Assembly: GCA_017479085.1 (NCBI GenBank)
Contig: JAFVCQ010000113.1
Span: 1-32,103, forward strand
DNA length: 32,103 nt
Direction of reading: 5' to 3'
DNA from: Lachnospiraceae bacterium
GTDB taxonomy: Bacteria > Bacillota > Clostridia > Lachnospirales > Lachnospiraceae
Shown here: positions 16,158 through 24,277 of the stretch, piece by piece
Layout of the letters: each line of letters starts with the position of its first letter
How positions within the stretch are numbered: the first letter of the stretch is position 1
Program-made: the position numbers and the translations under genes
Notes under the pieces: model-generated
What the model was told of the DNA's origin: nothing
The model's database searches: none
What the model saw: only the letters and a program-made list of their open reading frames with translations

Positions 16158-16253
16158 ATAGTGAAAAATGTCAAATGTTTTTAAAAAAGAATGAAAAAAA
16201 TTCTGTATGGTTCTGGATATTGGAATGGTCAGTAATTGATAGGAGTTATACAT

Positions 16254-18515
16254 ATGTTAAAAGAAGATCAATCAACAGCATTAGAAGTGCTAAAAAAATA
16301 CTTTGGATACAGCACATTTCGTCCGGGGCAGGATATCATGGTACAGACGATTCTGTCCGGGCGGGATGCGCTTGGCATCATGCCGACCGGTGCGGGGAAA
16401 TCGATCTGTTATCAGGTTCCGGCATTGCTTCTGTCTGGTATCACGGTGGTTATTTCCCCACTGATCTCCCTGATGAAGGATCAGGTGAAGTCCTTGAATG
16501 AGGCAGGCATCCATGCCGCCTATATCAACAGCTCCCTGACGGAAAGACAGATTTCCATAGCACTGCAGCTTGCAGCGCAGGGAAGGTATAAGATCGTCTA
16601 TGTGGCACCGGAGCGGCTTGAGAGCAGGGAATTTATCTGGTTTTCGGAGCAGGTGCAGATCTCAATGGTCACGGTGGACGAGGCACACTGTATTTCCCAG
16701 TGGGGACAGGATTTCCGGCCGAGCTATCTGAAGATCGTACAATTCATAAGGAGGCTTGCAGTAAGGCCGATCGTCAGTGCATTTACAGCAACCGCAACCG
16801 AGGAGGTAAAAAATGATATCCTCTGTGTGCTGGGTCTGCAAAATCCGAGGGTACTGGTGACAGGCTTTGACCGGCAGAATCTGTATTTTGGGGTAGAGAC
16901 ATCGAAGCAGAAAGAGGACTATGTAGTTCGTTATGTGAAGGAGCATGCTTCTGACAGCGGGATCATCTATTGTGCTACAAGAAAAAATGTGGACATGCTC
17001 TGTGAGCGGTTGAGGGCAGCGGGCATTGAAGCGACGAGATACCATGCGGGGCTTGGTGACGTGGAGCGAAGAGAGAATCAGGACGATTTTATCTATGACC
17101 GGAGACCGGTCATTGTGGCAACCAATGCGTTTGGAATGGGGATTGACAAATCCAATGTCCGATATGTGATTCACTATAACATGCCACAGAGCATGGAAAA
17201 TTATTATCAGGAAGCCGGAAGGGCGGGAAGAGACGGGGAACCCTCGGAGTGCATCCTGCTGTATTCTGCTCAGGATGTGATGATCAACCGATATCTGTTA
17301 GAACACAAGGAGTTTGACAGTGGGATGCAGCAGGAGGATATCGAGGCAATTCGACAGCGGGATACCATGCGGCTTAGGACGATGACCAACTACTGTGCGA
17401 CAACGGACTGTCTGCGTGGTTATATATTGCGTTATTTTGGTGACACGGTGGGAAAGCCCTGTGGCAACTGTTCCACATGCCGGATGGAGTATGAGGAGCT
17501 CGACAGAACAGAGGAAGCAAGACAGGTGATTCTCTGTGTGATGGAAGCAAGAGAACGGTATGGGATTAATGTGATTGCAGGAACACTGGCAGAAAGCAGG
17601 CGTGGGAAAATACAGGAATATGGCTGCATGAAGTATAGCAGCTATGGAGCCTTGAAGCAGCTTGGCGAAGTGGAGATCAAGCAGATCATTTCATGGCTGG
17701 TGGGAAATGGATACCTGAGCCAGACCGAAGACCGATATGGACTGCTCCGGCTGGGGGCAAGGGCACGTCTTGTCTTATCAGGGGAGGAGAAGGTGGTCAT
17801 ACGGATTCCGAAGAAACAGACAGAGACAACAGCAGAGAGGGGAAAGAGGACGTCGGTATCCGTGGATCTGAATTCCAGAGGATATGAGCTGTTTGAGGTA
17901 CTCCGCACTCTCCGTATGGAGATTGCCAGGAACGAGAATGTACCGCCCTATATTGTATTTAACGATAGGACACTGGTCAATATGTGCTCGATGGTTCCTC
18001 TTACAAGAGAGGAGATGTTGGAGGTGTCCGGTGTCGGTGAGAACAAATTTGCAAAGTACGGACAACGTTTTTTGGATGCTATCCGCACGTTTACAGATGG
18101 AAAGAAGGAAAAGCTGTATTTTGGAGACGGAACGCAGCCACAGCTTGTAAAAGCAGGAAAGCGCGCGGAGAAGAAGCCATTTGCCATTCAGAAGGAACAG
18201 GCAGCGCAGTTTCCCTATGCAGACAAGTACCGTGCTCCGGAGATTGCGGAGGCCTTGTATGCACTTGTGAATCCGGATCAGTTTAAGAAGGTTTCCGGTG
18301 CAGAGATCTTTCGCTGGATTCAGGCTGAAGGTCTTGCCGGTGAGCAATATGAGGATGGCAGACATACAAAGTTTCTGACGGATGCAGGCCGGGAAAAGGG
18401 AATCCTGCTGGAAACGAGGATCAGCCGGAAGGGCACGGAGTATCTGGATTTGTACTATAACAAGCAGGCACAGAGGATGATCGTCGAACATTTTATGGTG
18501 ATGGAGGAAGAATAG
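16254..18515 (+). CDS. recQ: ATP-dependent DNA helicase RecQ
   Basis: This 753-residue 3'-5' superfamily 2 helicase acts in recombination and replication-fork repair. Walker A PTGAGKS is near 44-50, the DEAH box (VDEAHCISQWGQDFRPSY) is at 142-145, then SAFTATAT and the second RecA domain with QEAGRAGRDG. The zinc-binding segment has CATTDCLRGYILRYFG and CGNCSTC. An HRDC domain (about 560-625: LFEVLRTLRMEIA and VSGVGENKFAKYG) follows. The last 110 or so residues (DKYRAPEIAEALYALVNP onward) are an extra helical/basic region not assigned to a domain. The ATG at 16254 has AGGAG at 16241-16245; an in-frame TTG at 16236 lies before this RBS. The aminopeptidase gene starts on the next base after the stop. 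Confidence 0.96.
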   Translation: MLKEDQSTALEVLKKYFGYSTFRPGQDIMVQTILSGRDALGIMPTGAGKSICYQVPALLLSGITVVISPLISLMKDQVKSLNEAGIHAAYINSSLTERQISIALQLAAQGRYKIVYVAPERLESREFIWFSEQVQISMVTVDEAHCISQWGQDFRPSYLKIVQFIRRLAVRPIVSAFTATATEEVKNDILCVLGLQNPRVLVTGFDRQNLYFGVETSKQKEDYVVRYVKEHASDSGIIYCATRKNVDMLCERLRAAGIEATRYHAGLGDVERRENQDDFIYDRRPVIVATNAFGMGIDKSNVRYVIHYNMPQSMENYYQEAGRAGRDGEPSECILLYSAQDVMINRYLLEHKEFDSGMQQEDIEAIRQRDTMRLRTMTNYCATTDCLRGYILRYFGDTVGKPCGNCSTCRMEYEELDRTEEARQVILCVMEARERYGINVIAGTLAESRRGKIQEYGCMKYSSYGALKQLGEVEIKQIISWLVGNGYLSQTEDRYGLLRLGARARLVLSGEEKVVIRIPKKQTETTAERGKRTSVSVDLNSRGYELFEVLRTLRMEIARNENVPPYIVFNDRTLVNMCSMVPLTREEMLEVSGVGENKFAKYGQRFLDAIRTFTDGKKEKLYFGDGTQPQLVKAGKRAEKKPFAIQKEQAAQFPYADKYRAPEIAEALYALVNPDQFKKVSGAEIFRWIQAEGLAGEQYEDGRHTKFLTDAGREKGILLETRISRKGTEYLDLYYNKQAQRMIVEHFMVMEEE

Positions 18516-19784
18516 TTGGAGAAGCTTTTTCATATACTAAGAGAGGGTGTCACTGCAGCACATACGATTGACTATATGAAACGGTACCTGTCAGATCGGG
18601 AGTATGTGGAGCTTGATCTGGATACGGACTGGAAATTAGAGGAAAATGGAAAATATTATGTAAACTTGTGCGGGACAAACGGACTTGCGTTTCGCATTGG
18701 AAGACAGACGGGTACATACCCTTCGTTTCGGGTTGCTATGGCACACAGTGATTACCCGAACTTTCAGATAAAACCGAATCCGGTAATCGGGGGAAAGCAT
18801 GTCACAAAGCTGAATGTGGAAATCTATGGCGGCATGTATCAGAAGTCGTGGCTGGATCGGCCGCTTGGAGTGGCGGGGAAAGTGATCGTTGCCGGCGATT
18901 CGCCCTTTACACCACAGGTACGACTGTACCGGAGTGACAGACCGCTTTGCCTGATACCGAGTCTTGCGATCCATATGGATCGGGAACTGAACAGAAAGGG
19001 TGCGCTGGATGTGGCGAAGGAACTTGTCCCCCTCACAGCGCTGTCTGAAAAGGGGGATCTGTTGCAGGAGGTGGCAGATGCACTGGACATCTTAAGGGAA
19101 GCCATATTGGATTACGACCTTTACCTGTATAACATGGAGACGCCGGTCATTGTGGGATTGGATTCTTCCATGATCGCATCTCCAAGACTGGATAATCTGA
19201 CTTCAGTCGGAGCCATTCTGGATATGCTCGAACAGGCACAGACGGTTCCGGATGGCACAGTGGATGTCATGGTGGTGTTTGACAATGAAGAGGTTGGAAG
19301 TCTGTCCCGGCAGGGAGCAGACAGTGAGCTGTTGTCTATGGTACTCCATAAGATCGGACAGACACTATGCGGAGAGAAGTTCCGCCTGAGTGAGGTATTG
19401 GGAAAAAGCTTTCTGTTGTCAGTGGATGTGGCACATGGAAATCATCCAAACTATGAAGAAAAGAGTGACGCAACGAATAAAGCATATATGGGACAGGGCT
19501 TCTGCATCAAACGAAGTGTCGGACAGAAGTATGGAACGACTGCAGAGAGTGCGTCCGTATTAAAGCAGCTCTGTCACACAAGACAGATTCCTTACACGAT
19601 TGCCATCAACAAGACCGGAATACCGGGAGGGAGTACATTGGGACCGATCGCCACATGTCATGTACCATTTCCATGTGCAGATATCGGCATGCCGATCCTT
19701 GCCATGCATTCGGCATCCGAGCTGGGAGCCGTGGCAGATTATGAGGCATTAAAGAAGATGATTTCAGAATTTTATACCGCATAA
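18516..19784 (+). CDS. apeB: M18 family aminopeptidase (aspartyl aminopeptidase type)
   Basis: This 422-residue metallopeptidase has the M18 zinc-site series: the His and Asp of AMAHSDYPNFQIKPNP, DNEEVGSLSRQGADS with the catalytic Glu and metal ligands, VDVAHGNHPNYEEKSD, and the final His in MPILAMHSASELGA. Members are cytosolic, form large tetrahedral dodecamers and remove N-terminal acidic residues. The start is TTG 18516, directly after the recQ stop, with GGAGG at 18503-18507 inside the recQ end and an 8-nt spacer; no better ATG lies near. Translational coupling with recQ is likely. The link to DNA repair appears to be one of convenience. The gene symbol is by family; other M18 subtypes are possible. 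Confidence 0.92.
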   Translation: MEKLFHILREGVTAAHTIDYMKRYLSDREYVELDLDTDWKLEENGKYYVNLCGTNGLAFRIGRQTGTYPSFRVAMAHSDYPNFQIKPNPVIGGKHVTKLNVEIYGGMYQKSWLDRPLGVAGKVIVAGDSPFTPQVRLYRSDRPLCLIPSLAIHMDRELNRKGALDVAKELVPLTALSEKGDLLQEVADALDILREAILDYDLYLYNMETPVIVGLDSSMIASPRLDNLTSVGAILDMLEQAQTVPDGTVDVMVVFDNEEVGSLSRQGADSELLSMVLHKIGQTLCGEKFRLSEVLGKSFLLSVDVAHGNHPNYEEKSDATNKAYMGQGFCIKRSVGQKYGTTAESASVLKQLCHTRQIPYTIAINKTGIPGGSTLGPIATCHVPFPCADIGMPILAMHSASELGAVADYEALKKMISEFYTA

Positions 19785-19823
19785 AAAGAAAGAAACAGTA
19801 TATACTAGTACAGCGAATAAATC

Positions 19824-19835
19824 ATAACCGGTTAT
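19824..19835. promoter_or_regulatory. Palindrome upstream of the ferredoxin gene
   Basis: ATAACCGGTTAT is a perfect 12-bp palindrome 67 bp before the ferredoxin ATG, in a 117-bp gap with no gene. Its size suits a small dimeric regulator. No clear promoter hexamers were found around it, so the operator idea is weak. Confidence 0.25.
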
Positions 19836-19901
19836 ATCGTATCGGATGAAAACCGGATGATGCTGCACTGGATTTGTGTATTGATGTTATGGAGGTATGA
19901 A

Positions 19902-20099
19902 ATGAAAGCAGTGGTAGATAAAGAGGGTTGTATCAGTTGTGGACTGTGCGTCAGCACCTGTCCGGAGGTGTTTGCGTTTGATGAGGATGGGGTTGCGGAA
20001 GCAAATGGAAAGCTTACCGATTCCAATTTTGCCTCCGCAGAATCCGCAAGATCAGCATGCCCGGTTGCAGTGATCAGCATTGTAGAGGATTCATTCTAG
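19902..20099 (+). CDS. Small [4Fe-4S] ferredoxin
   Basis: This 65-residue acidic electron carrier has GCISCGLCVSTCPE at the N-terminus (Cys10, Cys13, Cys16, and a further Cys20) and Cys53 in SACPVAVI. Cys10, 13, 16 and 53 are the expected ligands of a single cluster, as in Thermotoga and Desulfovibrio type ferredoxins. In those proteins the extra Cys20 forms a disulfide with a second Cys that is missing here. The ATG at 19902 has GGAGG (19891-19895) 6 nt upstream; a longer frame from 19857 adds residues unlike ferredoxins and skips this RBS. The stop is separated by a single base from the stop of the opposing permease gene. Confidence 0.93.
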   Translation: MKAVVDKEGCISCGLCVSTCPEVFAFDEDGVAEANGKLTDSNFASAESARSACPVAVISIVEDSF

Positions 20100-20100
20100 T

Positions 20101-20946
20101 CTAGAAGTACTCCGATAATTTTTTTTCAATATGCTGCAACAGCATATAGAGTAGCATGGCGATCACACAGAGAATGAATATGGAGAGCAGCACATTGCTC
20201 ATCTTAAAGGTCTGGGAGCCGTAAATGATCAGGTAGCCCAGGCCTTCTCTGGCTGCAAGGAATTCTCCGATGACAACGCCGACCAGACAAAGACCGATAT
20301 TGACCTTCATAGTACTTAGAATATTTGGCACATTGCTTGGCAGAATGACCAGCCGGAGACATTGGAATCGGGTTCCCTTCAGGGTTTCGATCAGCTTGAG
20401 CTTATCGGCGTCTACGCTGACAAAGCCCGTGTATATGTTGAGGATACTCCCGAAGATCGCAACGGAGCATGCACATACGATGATCGTGGTCTTGTTTGCT
20501 CCCAGCCACACGATGAGAACCGGTGCAAGGGCTGATTTTGGCAGGGAATTCAGGATGACGAGATAGGGTTCCAATACACGGGACAGAGTCTCATTCCACC
20601 AGAAGAGGGTTGCAACGAGCAGGCTTCCCGCAATGACGATCGCAAAGCCGGCTAATGTCTCATAGAGTGTGATACCGATATGATGCAGCAAAGAGCCATC
20701 CTTCAGCATGGTAAGGAAGGTGGCGAACAGCTTAGAGGGATAGCAGAAAATGAAGTCGTTGATCATCCCCTTTCGTGCAGTCCATTCCCACACAAGGGTG
20801 AAGCACACAAAGAGGAGGATCTGGTATATATGAATCCGTATACGATTCTGCTTGACGGTTTTGATATATGCTCTCTGTGCATCGGAGACAGGAGAACTTC
20901 TTTTATTGGTTACAGGCTGCGTATTACCCTCGTTCTTGGTTTTCAT
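20101..20946 (-). CDS. ABC transporter permease, SsuC/TauC/ThiX-like
   Basis: This 281-residue membrane protein of the BPD_transp_1 family has about six hydrophobic helices. The EAA loop is recognisable near residues 190-215 (LIETLKGTRFQCLRLVILPSNVPNIL), where it contacts the ATPase. Relatives import sulfonates, taurine, nitrate or the thiamine precursor HMP. The ATG at complement 20944-20946 has GGGAGG 9 nt upstream and overlaps the end of the ATPase gene by 23 bp; a longer frame to 21027 lies further inside the ATPase gene. No periplasmic-type binding protein is in the window, so the substrate cannot be told. The proximity of a thi cluster 5 kb away makes HMP one possibility. Confidence 0.88.
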   Translation of the reverse strand: MKTKNEGNTQPVTNKRSSPVSDAQRAYIKTVKQNRIRIHIYQILLFVCFTLVWEWTARKGMINDFIFCYPSKLFATFLTMLKDGSLLHHIGITLYETLAGFAIVIAGSLLVATLFWWNETLSRVLEPYLVILNSLPKSALAPVLIVWLGANKTTIIVCACSVAIFGSILNIYTGFVSVDADKLKLIETLKGTRFQCLRLVILPSNVPNILSTMKVNIGLCLVGVVIGEFLAAREGLGYLIIYGSQTFKMSNVLLSIFILCVIAMLLYMLLQHIEKKLSEYF

Positions 20947-21706
20947 CGTAGATCGCCTCCCAGATTTGATTATAATATTGGTTAAATTCCGGTGCATTTC
21001 TGGACGTTTTGGGCGTGCGGTTCGCAATGCTTAAGTGAATGGGGATGATCTCCCGGACCGTGCCGGGGCGTTTGGTCAGCACAATGACACGGTCAGCCAT
21101 AGAGATTGCCTCGGATAGATCATGTGTCACCAGCAGCGTACTGATACCTTTCTCTTTGATAATGGAGCCGATATCGTCCGATACATTCAATCGGGTCTGG
21201 TAGTCTAATGCGCTGAAGGGTTCATCTAACAGCAGAATCTCAGGGGACAGGGCGAGAGTCCGGATCAGAGCCGCACGCTGCCGCATACCACCCGAGAGTT
21301 GTCTTGGATAGGCATTCCGGAACTCCCACAGCCCATATGTTTTTAACAGCTCATCAATGATCTGCAGATGGGCCTTGTCTAATTTGTGTTGAATTTCCAG
21401 ACCGAGTGTCAGATTCCGATAGATACTGCGCCATTCTAACAGGTGATCTTTTTGCAGCATATAACCGATGTTGACGTTGGATTCGCCGGCCGGCTGACCG
21501 CCAATCCGAATCGTACCGGAGGTGACAGGGAGCAGTCCTGCGATCAGATTGAGCAGGGTGGTTTTTCCGCATCCACTGGGGCCTACAAACGAAATGAACT
21601 CATTTTTATCAAGAGAAAATGAGATATCCTTAAGCGAAAGCGTCTCACAGGCTATGGTGTGATAGGTGTAGCTTACATGACAGAATTCCAACAATGGGTT
21701 TTCCAA
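20924..21706 (-). CDS. ABC transporter ATP-binding protein, SsuB/TauB/ThiZ-like
   Basis: This 260-residue nucleotide-binding subunit has Walker A VGPSGCGKTTLLNL (about 40-53), the Q-loop in MLQKDHLLEW, the signature LSGGMRQRAALIR, Walker B ILLLDEPFSALD and the switch His in LVTHDLSEA. All are intact. It starts at TTG (complement 21704-21706), with GGGAG 9 nt upstream; there is no nearby ATG. It is first in a two-gene minus-strand unit with the permease. It diverges from the deacetylase gene, with 113 bp between the two starts, so both promoters must lie in that gap; a TATAAT on the plus strand at 21729-21734 lacks a convincing -35. Confidence 0.92.
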   Translation of the reverse strand: MENPLLEFCHVSYTYHTIACETLSLKDISFSLDKNEFISFVGPSGCGKTTLLNLIAGLLPVTSGTIRIGGQPAGESNVNIGYMLQKDHLLEWRSIYRNLTLGLEIQHKLDKAHLQIIDELLKTYGLWEFRNAYPRQLSGGMRQRAALIRTLALSPEILLLDEPFSALDYQTRLNVSDDIGSIIKEKGISTLLVTHDLSEAISMADRVIVLTKRPGTVREIIPIHLSIANRTPKTSRNAPEFNQYYNQIWEAIYDENQERG

Positions 21707-21819
21707 TTTTTACCACTCCCTTTTATCCTATAATAAAGTGTATGCGGTCTGGAAAGAATTGCAACCGGCATAGAAGATATTTTGCAGATACTAAGGAAAA
21801 AAGAAAAAGGGTGATCAAT

Positions 21820-22830
21820 ATGAACAGACAGACAAAAGAATGGCGGAACCGGACAAGGCAGATGATGTCATATAAAAGGATGATGTTGTATGGATACATG
21901 GCACTCACAATCCTTCTGGTTGGCATAAGCATGTTTTTGTATCAAAAGATGAATCGGTTGGAGGAGAAACTGGACGCTGTATGGAAACTGGAGAATCGTC
22001 AGGATGTGCTGCTCCCGAATGGGGAATCGGACTTAGTAGGTTCGAATACACCGACCGGACAGAATTCTGTCCGGTCGGTTCTTGGACAGGCACTGGCGGA
22101 TAAGAGAGAAACGTCCGGCGAAGGCAGTGCCGGTGTAAGCACACAGAACCCTTCCGGGACGACACAGGAGGATGCTTCACAGTGTTCTTCCGAACCGGTG
22201 AAGAGGGTCTATCTGACCTTTGATGATGGGCCATCTGTCTATACCGGAGAGATTCTGGACATTCTGGCGGCCAATAATGTAAAAGCCTCTTTTTTTGTCA
22301 TTGGTAAGGATGAGGAATATTATGATGCATATAGAAGGATTGTGCAGGAAGGGCATACGATAGGACTACATTCTTTTTCTCATGTATATCAGGACTTTTA
22401 TCAATCAGAGGAGTCCTTTGCAGCGGAGTTGACGGAGTTAAATGATCTCCTCTTTGATGTGACGGGAACGAGGAGCACGATCTTCCGCTTTCCGGGAGGA
22501 AGCTCGAATACGGTTGCTCCACTGCCGATTCAGACCTATATTGCGTACCTGAATGAACGCGGGATTCGTTACTATGATTGGAATGCGTTAAATGGGGATG
22601 CAGTGACCAATGGATTATCTCCGTGGCAGCTTGTCAATAACATTATGAAGGATGTGAAGAAGAATCAGGATTCCATCGTATTGATGCATGATCTTCAGAC
22701 CACCCATGCCACGGTAGAATCCCTGCAGCTCCTGATCGATACCTTGAAGGAGAACGGTTATGAGATCCTTCCCATTGATGAGGACACACCGCTGATTCAG
22801 CACGTATCCTTTGAAACGGTCGAAGAATAG
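21820..22830 (+). CDS. Membrane-anchored polysaccharide deacetylase (CE4/NodB family)
   Basis: This 336-residue protein has a short basic N-terminus, one transmembrane helix (about 22-45, MLYGYMALTILLVGISMFLY), a flexible Ser/Gly/Thr-rich linker (about 60-125) and an extracellular NodB domain. Catalytic motifs are TFDDGPS (base Asp and metal Asp), HSFSH (metal His pair), RFPGGSS, and LMHD near the end. Such enzymes de-N-acetylate peptidoglycan or another surface glycan and often confer lysozyme resistance; the exact substrate is not readable here. The ATG at 21820 has AAAAAGGG with an 8-nt spacer; an open frame extends upstream to 21694 without similarity. A perfect 30-bp palindrome lies in the linker-coding part at 22050-22079. 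Confidence 0.9.
   Translation: MNRQTKEWRNRTRQMMSYKRMMLYGYMALTILLVGISMFLYQKMNRLEEKLDAVWKLENRQDVLLPNGESDLVGSNTPTGQNSVRSVLGQALADKRETSGEGSAGVSTQNPSGTTQEDASQCSSEPVKRVYLTFDDGPSVYTGEILDILAANNVKASFFVIGKDEEYYDAYRRIVQEGHTIGLHSFSHVYQDFYQSEESFAAELTELNDLLFDVTGTRSTIFRFPGGSSNTVAPLPIQTYIAYLNERGIRYYDWNALNGDAVTNGLSPWQLVNNIMKDVKKNQDSIVLMHDLQTTHATVESLQLLIDTLKENGYEILPIDEDTPLIQHVSFETVEE
22050..22079. repeat. Perfect 30-bp palindrome inside the deacetylase gene
   Basis: The two 15-base halves, centred on GAATTC, are exact reverse complements with no loop. It encodes about ten residues of the variable linker. As RNA it would form a very GC-rich hairpin in mid-gene. Confidence 0.9.
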
Positions 22831-22835
22831 ATGAA

Positions 22836-22864
22836 TTGTAATAAAAATATATTTCTGCTATAAT
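22836..22864 (+). promoter_or_regulatory. Strong promoter for the folate cluster
   Basis: TTGTAA (22836-22841), a 17-bp spacer and a perfect TATAAT (22859-22864) preceded by TGC, an extended -10. It is one of the best promoters in the window. Initiation near 22871 leaves a leader of about 38 nt to the folC start at 22909. Confidence 0.75.
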
Positions 22865-22908
22865 GATGTCCATACAACACAATGAAAAAGAAATCAGGTA
22901 GACAGACA

Positions 22909-24174
22909 ATGAATTACGAAGAAGCTCTTGCATATATGAATAAGGTGCAAAAGAGGGGAAGTGTACTGGGTTTAGATTCGGTGAAGCTGCTGTTGGAACG
23001 TCTGGACAACCCACAGGATAAAAGAAAGGTGATCCATGTGGCGGGAACCAATGGAAAGGGAAGTATCTGCACGTTTTTAGAGGCTATGTACCGGGCAGAG
23101 GGCAAGAAGGTCGGGCGTTATATTTCTCCCACTCTGCACGGTTATCTGGAACGGTTTCAGATAGATGGCTGTGACATGGAGGAGGATACCTTTGCGGATC
23201 TGTTGTCGCAGGTGCTTCCGGTAATCAGACAGATGGAGCAGGAGGGGCATGCCCTGCCAACTGCTTTTGAGATTGAGACAGCAGTTGCATTTTTGTATTT
23301 TTTAGAGGAACATGTGGATCTTGTGCTTCTCGAAACGGGTATGGGTGGTAGACAGGATGCCACGAATGTAGTGAGTCAACCGCTGTGTACGGTATTTGCG
23401 TCCATTGGAATGGATCATATGCAGTTTCTGGGTGACACACCCGAACAGATTGCATGGGAAAAGGCCGGCATTATAAAAGAGAGCTGTCCGGCAGTTTCCT
23501 ATCCGAATGCACCGGAGGTGATCGCTGTATTGGAGGAAGAGGCAGGAAGCCACAATACCAATTTGAAAGTAATACAGAAGGAAGATATACATATTCTCTC
23601 ACAGACCCTTTCCGGCACCCACTTTTCCTATCGGGGGATATCATACCAGATTCGGATGCTTGGAGAATATCAGGTGTATAATGCTGCGACAGCGATCGAG
23701 ACGAAGCTGTTGCTGGATGGACATGTGAGAGAAGACAGTCTCATGGAGGCGGTCTGGGAGGGTAGGTTTGAGATTCTCTCCCGTCATCCTCTGCTGATCC
23801 GGGATGGAGCTCACAATGTGGATGGTGTGATTGCTCTGAAAGAAAGTCTGCAAAACTATTTTACAAATGCGCAATTCTTCTTTATAATAGGAGTATTAAG
23901 GGACAAAGAGTATGACACGATGATGCAGATTCTGTGTCCGATGGCAGAGCAGGTCTTTACCATTACACCGCAGAATGAACGGGGGCTTTCCGGCGCTGTA
24001 TTGCGGGAGGCGGTTCTGCCATATTGTCAGGCGGTCAGGGACTGTTCTTCGGTGGAGGAGGCATTGGAACGGGCCGGACAGGAGGCGGCGAGATGCGGGC
24101 AGGAGGGAAAACGCGCAGTGATCGTGGCATGGGGTTCTCTTTCTTACCTGAGTCAGGTAACTGTCCGCAAATAA
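22909..24174 (+). CDS. folC: Folylpolyglutamate synthase/dihydrofolate synthase
   Basis: This 421-residue Mur-ligase-fold enzyme adds glutamate to dihydropteroate and to folates. The P-loop is VIHVAGTNGKGSICTFL (about 42-58), LLETGMGGRQDATNVV provides the magnesium and folate site, and the C-terminal domain has IRDGAHNVDGV. The start MNYEEALAYMNKVQ at 22909 is the usual FolC opening; only a weak AGGT lies 9 nt before it. An in-frame ATG at 22882 is 11 nt after the predicted transcription start and has no RBS. Whether it is bifunctional (dihydrofolate synthase plus polyglutamylation) cannot be read from the sequence, but a pathway with folP and folBK needs the first activity. Confidence 0.95.
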   Translation: MNYEEALAYMNKVQKRGSVLGLDSVKLLLERLDNPQDKRKVIHVAGTNGKGSICTFLEAMYRAEGKKVGRYISPTLHGYLERFQIDGCDMEEDTFADLLSQVLPVIRQMEQEGHALPTAFEIETAVAFLYFLEEHVDLVLLETGMGGRQDATNVVSQPLCTVFASIGMDHMQFLGDTPEQIAWEKAGIIKESCPAVSYPNAPEVIAVLEEEAGSHNTNLKVIQKEDIHILSQTLSGTHFSYRGISYQIRMLGEYQVYNAATAIETKLLLDGHVREDSLMEAVWEGRFEILSRHPLLIRDGAHNVDGVIALKESLQNYFTNAQFFFIIGVLRDKEYDTMMQILCPMAEQVFTITPQNERGLSGAVLREAVLPYCQAVRDCSSVEEALERAGQEAARCGQEGKRAVIVAWGSLSYLSQVTVRK

Positions 24175-24277
24175 CCTGTCGCCGGAAGACCGGATAGGTT
24201 GTCAGGGCGTTCAATCCCTTGCAGCATCCGGCTGACTTGTAAAGTGATAACGAATTTTATAATAAGCAGGAATAACT

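Noticed and set aside
17778..18533. Long antisense open frame opposite recQ
   Set aside because: Opposite a clear helicase/HRDC reading frame; no RBS or family resemblance. The same applies to the antisense frames at 11171-11881 and 27418-28077.
24175..24277. CAGCATCCGGCT stretch after folC as another copy of the structured repeat
   Set aside because: Only about 12 bases resemble the repeat end, and the following bases diverge; the nearby AACCT/AGGTT hairpin is unrelated.
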